Assembly (NCBI GenBank): GCA_051201585.1
Contig: CP179198.1
Span: 1,798,001 to 1,862,000 of the forward strand
DNA from: UBA868 sp016776875
GTDB taxonomy: Bacteria; Pseudomonadota; Gammaproteobacteria; Arenicellales; UBA868
DNA: 64,000 nucleotides
Reading direction: 5' to 3'
Of the stretch, positions 27,820 to 35,938 are shown piece after piece (position 1 is the stretch's first letter; each line of letters begins with the position of its first letter). Made by a program: the position numbers and the translations under genes. The notes under the pieces are model-generated. The model ran no database searches. It was not told where the DNA came from and worked only from the letters and a program-made list of their open reading frames with translations.

Positions 27820-28293
27820 ATGAAAACCAATAAATTTTTTACATGGGTCGTCTTTTACCTATGTGTTCTTGTCGCCGCTAGCTCGGGGTTTGTTTTTCCA
27901 TTAGGTAGCGCGAACGAGTGGTTTTCAGGTCTTAATTCGCCTGCCTTCTCACCGCCGAATTGGGTTTTTGGCCCTGTGTGGACCGCCCTCTACCTTTTAA
28001 TTGCAACGAGCGCATTCCTGATTATCCAGAAAAAAAGTGAGTGGCTACCGCTCGCGATTGGGTTTTGGGCGTTACAACTTGCTCTTAATGTAATTTGGAC
28101 GCCAGTTTTCAGTGGCGCACAAGACCTTCAACTCGCTTTTTACTACATCGTGGCCCTTTGGTTCAGTATCGTGGCATACATCTTTTGCAGCTGGCGAATT
28201 AGTCGCTGGGCAAGCATGATGATGATTCCTTATCTATGCTGGGTGAGTTTTGCGACTGCTCTGAACTTAGCGTACTGGCAGATAAATATTTAA
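27820..28293 (+). CDS. tspO: TspO/MBR family protein
   Basis: A 157-residue membrane protein with five predicted spans. The signatures SPPNWVFGPVWTALYLLIA, ALNVIWTPVFSG and CWVSFATALNLAYWQIN are diagnostic for the tryptophan-rich sensory protein/translocator family, which binds porphyrins and sterol-like ligands. In marine bacteria it often accompanies light or oxygen responses. No partner gene is nearby. Confidence 0.93.
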   Translation: MKTNKFFTWVVFYLCVLVAASSGFVFPLGSANEWFSGLNSPAFSPPNWVFGPVWTALYLLIATSAFLIIQKKSEWLPLAIGFWALQLALNVIWTPVFSGAQDLQLAFYYIVALWFSIVAYIFCSWRISRWASMMMIPYLCWVSFATALNLAYWQINI

Positions 28294-28394
28294 AAAACAA
28301 CTGTCTCGAGGCTTTTGCCAGATATTGCGATATAAGCGAAGAAGCAAATTTCTTACAGTAGGGATGGCCATAAAGCCGCTTTCGGGTGGAAATT

Positions 28395-28447
28395 GCCTCT
28401 AAGAGGCGGTGGTTTTCTGTTCGCTTCTGAGCCGGGGGCTCAGAAGC
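28395..28447. repeat. Two adjacent hairpins between convergent genes
   Basis: GCTTCTGAGCC (28423-28433) pairs perfectly with GGCTCAGAAGC (28437-28447) across a GGG loop, an 11-bp stem. Just upstream GCCTCT and AGAGGC (28395-28407) form a smaller hairpin. They lie between convergent tspO and the potassium channel gene. Neither has an immediate T-run, although a run of seven T follows about twenty bases later on the plus strand. A transcription end or RNA-stability element is likely. Confidence 0.6.
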
Positions 28448-28513
28448 CATAGCCGAAATAAATCTTTTTTTATCATCATCCCTGCCCCAACAACTCCAGC
28501 ACAGCAACGCCCA

Positions 28514-29290
28514 TTATGCGTCTTCACTTAAGCGTTTGTCTTCCTCCTCAAGCGCTCTCGCTTTAGAGATCGCCGATGCAATAAGCCCAGTGGGCACCGC
28601 AACAATGCCTAGTCCAACAATCAGAATCAGGCCCGTGAAGACCTTGCCTTCTGCGGTAATCGGATAAACATCCCCGTAGCCCACCGTCGTCAGCGTCGCC
28701 AAAGCCCACCACAAGCCGTCGAGAATAGATGAAAAGGCTTTTGGTTGGGCCGAATTTTCAAAATGATAAATTCCATACGCTGCAATAAATAAAATAAAAA
28801 AAGCAAAAAAAAGAAATACGAGGACCTCTTCTTTCGCAATGGACAAAGCAACCTGAAACCGGCGGATAGCCGAACTGTAGTTCGCGAGTTTTAAAAGCTG
28901 AAATAATCTCAGTAACCGGTAACCCCGAAGAATTCTAAGATCTGCCCCTGACGTCAGAAAAAGTGGTGCTATCACCAGCGCATCAACCAACCCGCTGAAA
29001 CTAAAGATATATCTTAATTTTTTCTGACTTCGTGCAATTCGAATTAGATATTCCAGTCCAAAAATGATCAAGATATAGAACTCCAACCGCGCCAGCAATT
29101 GCTTATGCGTTTTAGATATTGACGGAAATGTCTCAACGGAGATCAAGATAATTGAAAAAATTATTAAAAAGAGAATAAACCCTTCAAATAATTTACCCGT
29201 TTTTTTCTTCGGGTCAAAAATATTTAAGAACGTCATCGCAAGAATAGATCGTAGGTATAGCGTGTTGAGACGCTGCATTTTAACCGGCAA
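28514..29290 (-). CDS. Voltage-gated potassium channel
   Basis: A 258-residue six-span ion channel. The S4 sensor reads RILRGYRLLRLFQLLK (residues 119-134) with Arg/Lys every third position, and the selectivity filter TTVGYGD lies at 201-207 before the S6 helix. The C-terminus is a short Glu/Lys-rich cytosolic tail. It allows voltage-dependent potassium flow in the inner membrane. It is alone on its strand and convergent with tspO. Confidence 0.93.
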   Translation of the reverse strand: MPVKMQRLNTLYLRSILAMTFLNIFDPKKKTGKLFEGFILFLIIFSIILISVETFPSISKTHKQLLARLEFYILIIFGLEYLIRIARSQKKLRYIFSFSGLVDALVIAPLFLTSGADLRILRGYRLLRLFQLLKLANYSSAIRRFQVALSIAKEEVLVFLFFAFFILFIAAYGIYHFENSAQPKAFSSILDGLWWALATLTTVGYGDVYPITAEGKVFTGLILIVGLGIVAVPTGLIASAISKARALEEEDKRLSEDA

Positions 29291-29550
29291 GGAAAGAAAT
29301 CAAAAATAAACTGTAAACAAGTCGTGTCCAACGTTGACTGTTCTGAACGACTTTCACCAGAAAATTCAAGTCCATGTTATCGTTACCCGATAAATATATT
29401 GAAATATTTTATGCCTCTTAAGGCATCAATATTGCCGATCATATCCAGGCGACATACGACATCGTCGCTGAACCTATTTCTCTGAAGGTCAGTGACAACA
29501 ACCACTCAAAAATAGTTGTGCAATAGGACGATAATTTTTACTGGAGCACT

Positions 29551-30003
29551 TTGCCAAACATGATAAAGCTAATTTCACCGCCCGCGATTTTGCGCGACCC
29601 ACATTTAGAAACTCCCGAGACGCGGGAAACTGGTGATCCCATCTTTAGCGTGACGCTCGAATTCGCGTCACTAAGGGATGTTAAGCCCCTTGAAGATGAA
29701 ATTGCCAAGGTAATGCCGAAAAATGGTTCAAGTCCGTTGAGAAAAATTGCCACAACTAATGGAGATGTTTGGCGAATCAAAGTGCGTCGAAAAGAAGCGC
29801 CTAAAGTGGTCGCTGCGGACCAGAAAGAATCACACACCTCGCCATTGCGAGATGGTGACCATATTCGGGCGCAAATGGGGCTGGTAGCTTACGATTATTT
29901 AGGGGGTGGAGTTGTGGCACATCTCGGGAACATTCAATTTTTGATGCATAGCGATCATAGCCCGGTCTACGACGTCACCGGTCCTGAAGAAAAGCATTCC
30001 TAA
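29551..30003 (+). CDS. Phage-type ssDNA-binding-like protein (DUF2815-like)
   Basis: About 147-150 residues. The layout is an N-terminal strand IKLISPPAILRDPHL, then TGDPIFSVTLEF, a helix near EDEIAKVM, WRIKVRRKE and, late, RDGDHIRAQMGLVAYDYLGG followed by VAHLGNIQFL. The pattern 'DGD-x-[IV]-R-A ... Y ... G-V-x-x-x-L-x-x-[IV]-Q' is that of phage gp2.5/DUF2815 OB-fold ssDNA binders. No other phage gene adjoins it, so it is an orphan. Start is TTG at 29551 (GGAG four bases away) or ATG at 29560 (13 bases); both spacings are imperfect. Confidence 0.5.
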   Translation: MPNMIKLISPPAILRDPHLETPETRETGDPIFSVTLEFASLRDVKPLEDEIAKVMPKNGSSPLRKIATTNGDVWRIKVRRKEAPKVVAADQKESHTSPLRDGDHIRAQMGLVAYDYLGGGVVAHLGNIQFLMHSDHSPVYDVTGPEEKHS

Positions 30004-30051
30004 GGAGCATGCGGTCGCTCAAAAATGAGGAGCATCGCAGGGGGTACGGAA

Positions 30052-30417
30052 TCAGGAATCTAGGCGAAGATCTCCATCTCCGTCTATTCGCTCGGCCGCC
30101 TGACCAACGACTTCGCTGTGTACGCGATCATAATAAACATCAAAATTATAGTTTGCGTTCTGCTTATTCGTCTCAATTCGACCTTGCTGAGCAAGTAAAT
30201 CTTCCCAGTCTTTCTGGCCGTGATTTTCGATGATCCAATCTAAATGCTTTTCGTATTCCTGTTCAGGACTTGAGACCATCACATAATAAATCGCCATCCA
30301 CTCATCATTAGCGGACGCTTTTTCAACTGTTGGTCGCTCGTACTGCACATGATTAATCTCAGGACTAAATTGAGGCTGATAGGGATAAAAAAACTTTAGC
30401 CTTACGGTAGTATCCAT
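30052..30417 (-). CDS. Hypothetical protein, third gene of the HCCA-isomerase operon
   Basis: About 121 residues from the ATG at 30417, beginning MDTTVRLKFFYPYQPQFSPE. It is aromatic-rich, with a helical middle (EQEYEKHLDWIIENHGQKDW) and an acidic end. A longer frame to 30537 has an Arg-rich leader overlapping the upstream gene and is unlikely. It follows the small helical gene by 41 bases on the same strand. No family recognised. Confidence 0.6.
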   Translation of the reverse strand: MDTTVRLKFFYPYQPQFSPEINHVQYERPTVEKASANDEWMAIYYVMVSSPEQEYEKHLDWIIENHGQKDWEDLLAQQGRIETNKQNANYNFDVYYDRVHSEVVGQAAERIDGDGDLRLDS

Positions 30418-30458
30418 TGGTTTTTTTAGACTCTTAATGCAGGGTCGCAGGGGAACAT

Positions 30459-30665
30459 TTAATCTAAACCTTTCTTTGCTTCGGCGACGGTATCTGGGTT
30501 GCTCAAAACAACCAGCATTTGCCCCATTGATCGGCATTGGGCTTCAAGCTGAGTAATGTAGGCTTGTGCACTCTCGAGACTCTTGTTGGTTTGCCACTCC
30601 GTCTGAAGTACGGATGTTTTATCTAGCTCCTCTTTGACTTCGTCAAATAATTTCTCGTAACTCAT
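30459..30665 (-). CDS. Small acidic helical protein (dispersed family)
   Basis: A 68-residue protein, MSYEKLFDEVKEELDKTSVL, then SAQAYITQLEAQCRSMGQML and a short tail. It carries the AxAYIxxLE core shared with the proteins at 3909-4187, 18280-18522 and 51355-51645. AGGAGC sits seven bases before the ATG. It starts 12 bases after the isomerase-like gene stop, so they are co-transcribed. Function unknown. Confidence 0.68.
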   Translation of the reverse strand: MSYEKLFDEVKEELDKTSVLQTEWQTNKSLESAQAYITQLEAQCRSMGQMLVVLSNPDTVAEAKKGLD

Positions 30666-30677
30666 CTTGCGCTCCTT

Positions 30678-31301
30678 TTAGCGGCTAAGTCTATTCAAAA
30701 ATGGACTGTTCAAAGCGCGCTCTACAAGCTCAAGATGATCTTGTCCATAAAACATGTCACCATCAACCACGTAGGTTGGCGAGCCAAACACAGGAAGATC
30801 CAGGGCATCCTGTGTATTCTGTCGATAAATTCCATGCACCTCAGATGATTCGGCCAGCGCCATTAATTCCTGAGCATTGAAACCAACAGATTCTGTAATC
30901 CCGATTAGCGTGTCTTTATCGGCAAGATCAGCATCTTCTGCCCAATGTTTTGTCATCAGTTGATGAGAGAGCTCGTTCACATTTAATCCACTCACCATTG
31001 CTGCAATCAATAACCTGTTGGCAGGATTTGTTGAGTTGTCATGATGCGTAGGTCGCTGCTTAAGGACAAAGACCTGCCGATATTCTGACCAGCGCTCTAG
31101 TTCTCGACGGAAATAGTAATCGAGGTGCGCTTTCGTTCGATCAGCCCATGACTGGCTTCCGTTTTCAGACAGGACTACTTCAAGATCAATCGGCTTGTGC
31201 ACAATTGTACGTTGTGCTTCTTCGGCAATCTCCTGAAACCGTCTAGAGCCAAGATAGGCAAACCCGGAGTAAGCGGCATAGTAATAGGTTATTTCCGACA
31301 T
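30678..31301 (-). CDS. 2-hydroxychromene-2-carboxylate isomerase / DsbA-family protein
   Basis: A 207-residue thioredoxin-fold protein of the kappa-GST/HCCA isomerase group. The N-terminal ITYYYAAYSGFAYLGS holds the Ser that stands where DsbA has its Cys pair, and VFGSPTYVVDGDMFYGQDHL is the cis-Pro and C-terminal motif of the family. Such enzymes use glutathione in aromatic catabolism or act on unknown substrates. First gene of a three-gene leftward operon. Confidence 0.87.
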   Translation of the reverse strand: MSEITYYYAAYSGFAYLGSRRFQEIAEEAQRTIVHKPIDLEVVLSENGSQSWADRTKAHLDYYFRRELERWSEYRQVFVLKQRPTHHDNSTNPANRLLIAAMVSGLNVNELSHQLMTKHWAEDADLADKDTLIGITESVGFNAQELMALAESSEVHGIYRQNTQDALDLPVFGSPTYVVDGDMFYGQDHLELVERALNSPFLNRLSR

Positions 31302-31381
31302 GTTCTCTTCTCCAACGCTCGTTTTCGAATTTTGTAATTGACTTCAACAAGTGTCATATTTCTGACCGAAAACACGCTTCT

Positions 31382-31621
31382 TTAATCATCTTGTTCTTCT
31401 ATTGACCGCCGGAAATTGAGATAGTCACTCAACACGAAGTACCAATCAATGACCCCGTTAAAGTCTTTCGGGTTGAGATCCATCTGCGACAATACGTCGT
31501 CAAGAGTCTCTAATGACATCCCCGAAAAACTCTCACTAATTAACGCCTCTGCAAAATTCCGAAGTCGGCTGTCGATACCGTCCTCCGCCATAATCAATTT
31601 GTGTGCCGAAATGCCGCTCAT
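31382..31621 (-). CDS. Small hypothetical acidic protein
   Basis: About 79 residues, MSGISAHKLIMAEDGIDSRL, then helices LRNFAEALISESFSGMSLET and GVIDWYFVLSDYLNFRRSIE with an acidic end. GGAG lies five bases before the ATG at 31621, a better fit than the GTG at 31627. It may be a distant member of the small acidic helical set of this window but lacks the clear AxAYIxxLE core. It lies 80 bases upstream of the isomerase gene. Confidence 0.6.
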   Translation of the reverse strand: MSGISAHKLIMAEDGIDSRLRNFAEALISESFSGMSLETLDDVLSQMDLNPKDFNGVIDWYFVLSDYLNFRRSIEEQDD

Positions 31622-31910
31622 CTTCACTCCAATTTAACTCTAAAACAGCTGAATGTTATGTGATTAAAACATCAACGCACGGCTACCGGACGATTGGTTG
31701 CTTTTTGCGCTATTTTTTAAAGCTTTTTGATTTGGCATCAACAACGGTCGTCGAGATAGTGGCCACTATTGCCTTTTAACTGCAATTCCTTTTTTTAACC
31801 CCTTAGAATCACATCATAAGGCTCGTTTTAATACGATACCCGGATTTCGACCGGATCACGATCAAGGTAACGATACGATTTCTAAAATAGACTTAACACG
31901 CTCAACGCGA

Positions 31911-32744
31911 ATGCTCGCTCCAAAAACAGTTCCCGTAGTCGGCGCCAGTAGAGGCATTGGTGCCGGAATTGCCCGAGAACTGGCTACGTGAGGCGCTCAT
32001 GTAATCCTGGCGGCAAGGACCTCAATAGCAGAAGATGCGCCCTCATTTAGTTCTCTCGGACCCATATTATCAGGCAGTCTGGCAGAAAACCTCGCGGCCA
32101 TTCGTGCAACAGGTGGCAGCGCCGAGAGCCATTCGATTGACTTACTAAAACCCCAAAAAATCAAGGCAATGATCACAAAAATAGAACAGCATCACGAGCG
32201 CCTTGATGTGGTTGTAAATTGCGCGATGGGATTTCCGGGTTCGTACAAGGGCTCCATTTCTGATTCGGATGATGATCAGTGGCAGTCGATGATCGATGTT
32301 GGTGTTCGTGGTAAATATCCAATAAATCATCATGTTTCCAAGATAATGAGACGCCGAAAAGGTGGCCTGATTGTTAACATCTCAGCTGGGGCATCAAAAA
32401 TCGAGTACTACAGTCCTATTTTTGGAATCGCTATGGCGGCAGTTGATCGCATGACTGAAGCAGTCGCCCATGACCTGCGTGACGATGGCGTCAGTTGCAT
32501 TTCGTTGTGGCCCCGCTGGGCGAGAACAGAATGGATGCTTATGGCCGCAAAAAATCCGGCTCTGGGGGTTGACCTATCAAAAGAGGACCTTGCAGCCTCT
32601 GATTCGCCCGAGTTTATCGGACGCGCGGTCGCGCACCTTGCAGCTGACCCCAATGTTAAAAATTATTCGGGCCACATCATTCCGGTCGTTGCACTTTCCC
32701 ATGAATATGGCTTTAGCGATATCGATGCAATCAACCCCCCTTGA
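31911..32744 (+). pseudogene. Short-chain dehydrogenase/reductase with in-frame stop and lost catalytic residues
   Basis: The frame begins at 31911 with VVGASRGIGAGIARELAT, the Rossmann GxxxGxG motif, then a TGA at 31989-31991 (codon 27), after which GAHVILAAR and the rest of a 277-codon SDR continue in the same frame. CGA to TGA would explain the stop. The active site is also changed: the Tyr and Lys of the Y-x-x-x-K motif read Phe and Met (SPIFGIAMAAVDRM), although VNISAG and SLWPRWARTE keep the family pattern. Both defects together argue for a true pseudogene of the DHRS1-like group. The part from 32169 could still be translated. Confidence 0.8.
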
Positions 32745-32810
32745 TGACTTTACGCAAACCTGGATAACAAAATTGAACGCAATACGGAAAACAGTCAAGA
32801 GTTGATATAA

Positions 32811-34115
32811 ATGCCCGTCCAAATTGAACAATATCCTTTTCCTGACGGTCTTCATCTCTTGAAACGTTGGCAAGCGGGAGACGCAGATGCCAAAGATGAA
32901 ATGACCGCTGTTTTTGACGCGGCTATCGCTGGCGAATTTGATTCTAATTACTCGATTTTAACGAGCGCTAATCGAATTCACTCGACGGCTTCGGTTCATA
33001 TGCTGGGTCTTGCGATTCTGTTTGACCTCTACGGCATCGAGTCATGGGCTTACTACAACCTCGATCCTTATCGATATGTACGAACTAATCTCGCGGTCAG
33101 CCGCCTACTCGGTATTCACAAGTTTTATACGACATGGGCCCTGTATGCGTTTACTTGCGAGCCGCTCGGACAAAAAATGATGTACCCTGACCGATTCCCG
33201 CCTGGGGCAGACCCCGATGCTTTTTTGATTAATGGCAAGAATTGGCAGGATCTGAAAACGCCAGACTTCCAACACGGTGTCCCCAAGGCAATCGATGGCA
33301 TTCTTGAAGTGGCTCAGGAACTCACGGGTGTCCCACCACTTTTACAAATTTCTGCTCCCTACAGTCTGGCAGCTGATATTTATGGTCAGGAACCGCTTCT
33401 CGCCGATGTCGTGAACAATCCTACGCAAGTCAACGCGCTTCTTGACCACCTCGGGGATGTCGTACTCGGCCCATGGATGGATCATTTCTTTCAAAAGTTT
33501 CCTGACGGATGGGTTGAGTTATCCGACGCGTCAGGCTCTCCATTTTTTATTGGACCAGACAATTGCATCAACATGTCGATAAGATCGATTAGACAGATGC
33601 TCCGAGATAAGTCCTATGCGAATCGGGTTTTTGATAATAACTTTCGGGGCGATATCGTCACCGAGGCTGAAAAAAAATCGCGTCGATCAAAACGGCGTAA
33701 CAAAGAAGCCGTCGGCAATCATTCTGATCGACTGATGGAACTCACGAACGCAAAAGTCAGCGTCAACCCCATCTTTATGATGCGCCTTGAGGCAGACAAG
33801 ATAGATATTTCGTTTTATGAAAAACAGGCAATCGCCCGGAACTTACCGTTGACATCGGGCATCGGATCTCCACAAATCGATAAAAATAGCATTAAAGATA
33901 TTGAAATCGCCAAGAAGAACATTCGGGAAGATGCGCAGTCATTTATCAAATCAATCAGTCGGGTGTGTCAGACCGTTGACTTGCCAGACGATAATCATGT
34001 TGGCGCGTCATGGCCAAGCCATATCTATTTTGAAGATATTAATGGAGAGTCACATTTCGATCTGGTCGAAATCGTTCTCGAAGAAGTTTATCGATCAGCC
34101 CCCATCAGGGACTGA
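32811..34115 (+). CDS. Uroporphyrinogen decarboxylase (URO-D)-fold protein
   Basis: A 434-residue soluble protein. GVPPLLQISAPYSLAADIYG, the run of NPTQVNALLDHLGDVVLGPW and GWVELSDASGSPFFIGPDN resemble the barrel of URO-D and of MtaA/CmuA-type methyltransferases, which move methyl groups to or from corrinoid or thiol carriers. True HemE motifs are not obvious, so haem synthesis is unlikely. It follows the SDR pseudogene by 66 bases. A demethylation role would suit neighbouring methylamine-type genes, but that is inference. Confidence 0.6.
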   Translation: MPVQIEQYPFPDGLHLLKRWQAGDADAKDEMTAVFDAAIAGEFDSNYSILTSANRIHSTASVHMLGLAILFDLYGIESWAYYNLDPYRYVRTNLAVSRLLGIHKFYTTWALYAFTCEPLGQKMMYPDRFPPGADPDAFLINGKNWQDLKTPDFQHGVPKAIDGILEVAQELTGVPPLLQISAPYSLAADIYGQEPLLADVVNNPTQVNALLDHLGDVVLGPWMDHFFQKFPDGWVELSDASGSPFFIGPDNCINMSIRSIRQMLRDKSYANRVFDNNFRGDIVTEAEKKSRRSKRRNKEAVGNHSDRLMELTNAKVSVNPIFMMRLEADKIDISFYEKQAIARNLPLTSGIGSPQIDKNSIKDIEIAKKNIREDAQSFIKSISRVCQTVDLPDDNHVGASWPSHIYFEDINGESHFDLVEIVLEEVYRSAPIRD

Positions 34116-34150
34116 TCTATATTTATCTTGCCATTGCTCTGACAGAAAGG

Positions 34151-34411
34151 TTAACTTTTTACAGGTTTTCCATCTTTCAGATTTCGCCGCTTTTGTCGAG
34201 CACCATGAACCGAGTGCAATGGTTTTGTTAAACGCCATCGAAGGTTCGCTTCTTTCACCCATGCATCAAACTCACTTGGGGTTAAAAGACGTCGGATTGC
34301 CTCAATATCAACTCCGCGCGCGATCATTGATTCACAGGTGCTCATGATCTGAGCGAGAGGGCGATCTTTGCGGGACATCACCGAATCATAAACGGCCGGT
34401 GACTCAGTCAA
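34151..34411 (-). CDS. Small basic hypothetical protein
   Basis: An 86-residue protein. The first half is helical (PLAQIMSTCESMIARGVDIE, then AIRRLLTPSEFDAWVKEA), and the C-terminal third is rich in Arg and Lys (ARQKRRNLKDGKPVKS). No signal peptide and no known domain. It lies 16 bases downstream of the barrel-type gene at 34428-34721 on the same strand, so they may share a message. Confidence 0.55.
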   Translation of the reverse strand: MTESPAVYDSVMSRKDRPLAQIMSTCESMIARGVDIEAIRRLLTPSEFDAWVKEANLRWRLTKPLHSVHGARQKRRNLKDGKPVKS

Positions 34412-34427
34412 TGAGCCTCCAAACTGA

Positions 34428-34721
34428 TTAAGTTTCTACGACGACTTGACCGGACACCGCATCTGTAACGCCCAAGTCTCCGGGCAATTCCTCCAACTTG
34501 TCACGAATCGTGTCCAAGAAAGCGATCATTTGGGGTCTCGCCGCGACCAGCGCAGCCTCCGACTCCCATAATGCGACTGCGCAGAATGTCTGATCTCCAG
34601 TTTGAATCAAAAATTGGCTTATCAACCCGTCCCATTTTTCGCGACCTGAAAAATGCGCTTCAAAACCGGCAGCATGGTCAGCTTTGACTTTAAACCTTAC
34701 AACGTTACTAAACTTGGTCAT
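34428..34721 (-). CDS. Antibiotic biosynthesis monooxygenase (ABM)-like small protein
   Basis: A 97-residue protein with VVRFKVKADHAAGFEAHFSG, then LISQFLIQTGDQTFCAVALW and ESEAALVAARPQMIAFLDTI. The strand-helix-strand-strand-helix order and the 'W-E-S-E-A-A-L' phrase are typical of ABM/ferredoxin-like barrel proteins. Function unknown. The ATG is at 34721 with GGGAAG just upstream. Confidence 0.72.
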   Translation of the reverse strand: MTKFSNVVRFKVKADHAAGFEAHFSGREKWDGLISQFLIQTGDQTFCAVALWESEAALVAARPQMIAFLDTIRDKLEELPGDLGVTDAVSGQVVVET

Positions 34722-34785
34722 TTTTCTTCCCTGTTGATTAATGCTGAAATTTTTTCACATATACAGCGTGTGCTTGACTGTCAGA

Positions 34786-35058
34786 TCAATCCGTACATGA
34801 GACCCGCATCCCTAAATCATCGACATCAAATTGACCATCCCGATCCAGCACATATCCTTTGGAGGTCAAGCAGGCGGTCCAGGCGCCACAATTAACTGTT
34901 GGCTCATTATCCGCTGTAGATTTAAGGATGCTGTAACACTGAGTTCGCGCCGCTGCAAAGTCCTGAACATCGCCGGGACCACTGTATCGGGTCGACGCAC
35001 ATCCTGAACATGCGATCGCAAGACCACTCAATATTAATATCCGACGCACCCCCCTCAT
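34786..35058 (-). CDS. Small putative lipoprotein
   Basis: From the ATG at 35058 the product is about 90 residues. MRGVRRILILSGLAIACSGC is a lipoprotein-like signal with Cys20 as the probable lipid-attachment site (position minus three is Cys, not the usual Leu). The mature part has four more Cys (TQCYSILK, VNCGAWTACLT, RVSCTD), probably paired in the periplasm. A longer frame to 35127 adds a leader with no ribosome binding site. No family recognised. Confidence 0.6.
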   Translation of the reverse strand: MRGVRRILILSGLAIACSGCASTRYSGPGDVQDFAAARTQCYSILKSTADNEPTVNCGAWTACLTSKGYVLDRDGQFDVDDLGMRVSCTD

Positions 35059-35157
35059 ATTTTTCACCCCAATAGTCACTGTAATCTTTTTGGCAGGAGG
35101 CGGGCAACTATTGCTCAAGCACCTCATAACGCATAATCTTACCCTTGAATAATAAAA

Positions 35158-35188
35158 AGTCGCTAATTTTTTAATATCATTAGCGACT
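35158..35188. promoter_or_regulatory. Perfect inverted repeat in a divergent promoter region (candidate operator or leader hairpin)
   Basis: AGTCGCTAA (35158-35166) and TTAGCGACT (35180-35188) are perfect 9-base inverted arms with a 13-base AT-rich spacer, centre to centre 22 bases, two DNA turns. The right arm is itself nearly palindromic (TTAG-CGA-CTAA). It ends eight bases before the ATG of the HAD gene and lies between divergent genes. It could be an operator, or an RNA hairpin covering the start of the HAD message. Confidence 0.5.
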
Positions 35189-35195
35189 AATTTTC

Positions 35196-35918
35196 ATGAT
35201 GCGTCTAACTGATTACAAAATCCTGACCTTTGATGTTTACGGCACTCTGATTGACTGGGAAAGTGGTATCGTAAATTCTTTATCGGGACTCACCGATCAA
35301 GTGTCCGGTCACATTTCAAGAGATGAGATTCTGGAGTCGCACGCCTATTTTGAGTCATCCGCCCAACACTGGACGCCGGCAAAATCTTATTCCGACCTTC
35401 TGGCAACGGTCTATCGACGACTAGCGGAACATTGGCAAATCAGCGTGTCTTGGGAAGACTGCGTCACTTACGGTCAATCGGTGGGAAACTGGCCCGCGTT
35501 TCCAGATAGTGCAGCATCTTTACAGTACTTGAAAGAGCATTTTCTGCTTGCCGTCCTGACCAATACGGATAACCGAAATTTTTCAGGATCGCAGGCGCAA
35601 CTCGGCGTGACGTTTGATGGCATATATACCGCGGAAGATATTGGAAGTTACAAGCCAGCAGACCGGAATTTTGAGTTCCTTATTGAGACATTGGCTCATC
35701 GTGGTATCCAGAAAACCCAGATCCTTCATGTTGCCGAGAGCATGTTTCATGATCACGGGCCTGCCAATCGGCACGAGATCGCAAACTGCTGGATCTATCG
35801 ACGGCATGATCAATCGGGATTTGGCGCAACGATGAACCCAGGCGATTTGCCGACAGTTGATTTCACCTTTAACAGTCTTTCTGATTTTGTCGCAACCCAT
35901 CAGAAAGAAATCGGCTGA
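35196..35918 (+). CDS. HAD-superfamily hydrolase, haloacid dehalogenase type II-like
   Basis: A 240-residue protein with motif I FDVYGTLIDW (nucleophile Asp), motif II VLTNTD, motif III lysine in GSYKPADRNF and motif IV with HVAESMFHDHGPA. DVYGT and the cap-domain layout match the L-2-haloacid dehalogenase branch, though many members are phosphatases of unknown substrate. It is 20 bases upstream of the DgcA-like flavoenzyme gene on the same strand, so they are likely co-expressed. Confidence 0.88.
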   Translation: MMRLTDYKILTFDVYGTLIDWESGIVNSLSGLTDQVSGHISRDEILESHAYFESSAQHWTPAKSYSDLLATVYRRLAEHWQISVSWEDCVTYGQSVGNWPAFPDSAASLQYLKEHFLLAVLTNTDNRNFSGSQAQLGVTFDGIYTAEDIGSYKPADRNFEFLIETLAHRGIQKTQILHVAESMFHDHGPANRHEIANCWIYRRHDQSGFGATMNPGDLPTVDFTFNSLSDFVATHQKEIG

Positions 35919-35938
35919 TCCATACTTTGGGGAAAGTC

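Noticed and set aside
34786..35127. Longer start for the small lipoprotein gene at 35127
   Set aside because: The added 23 residues would bury the lipoprotein signal and lack a ribosome binding site.
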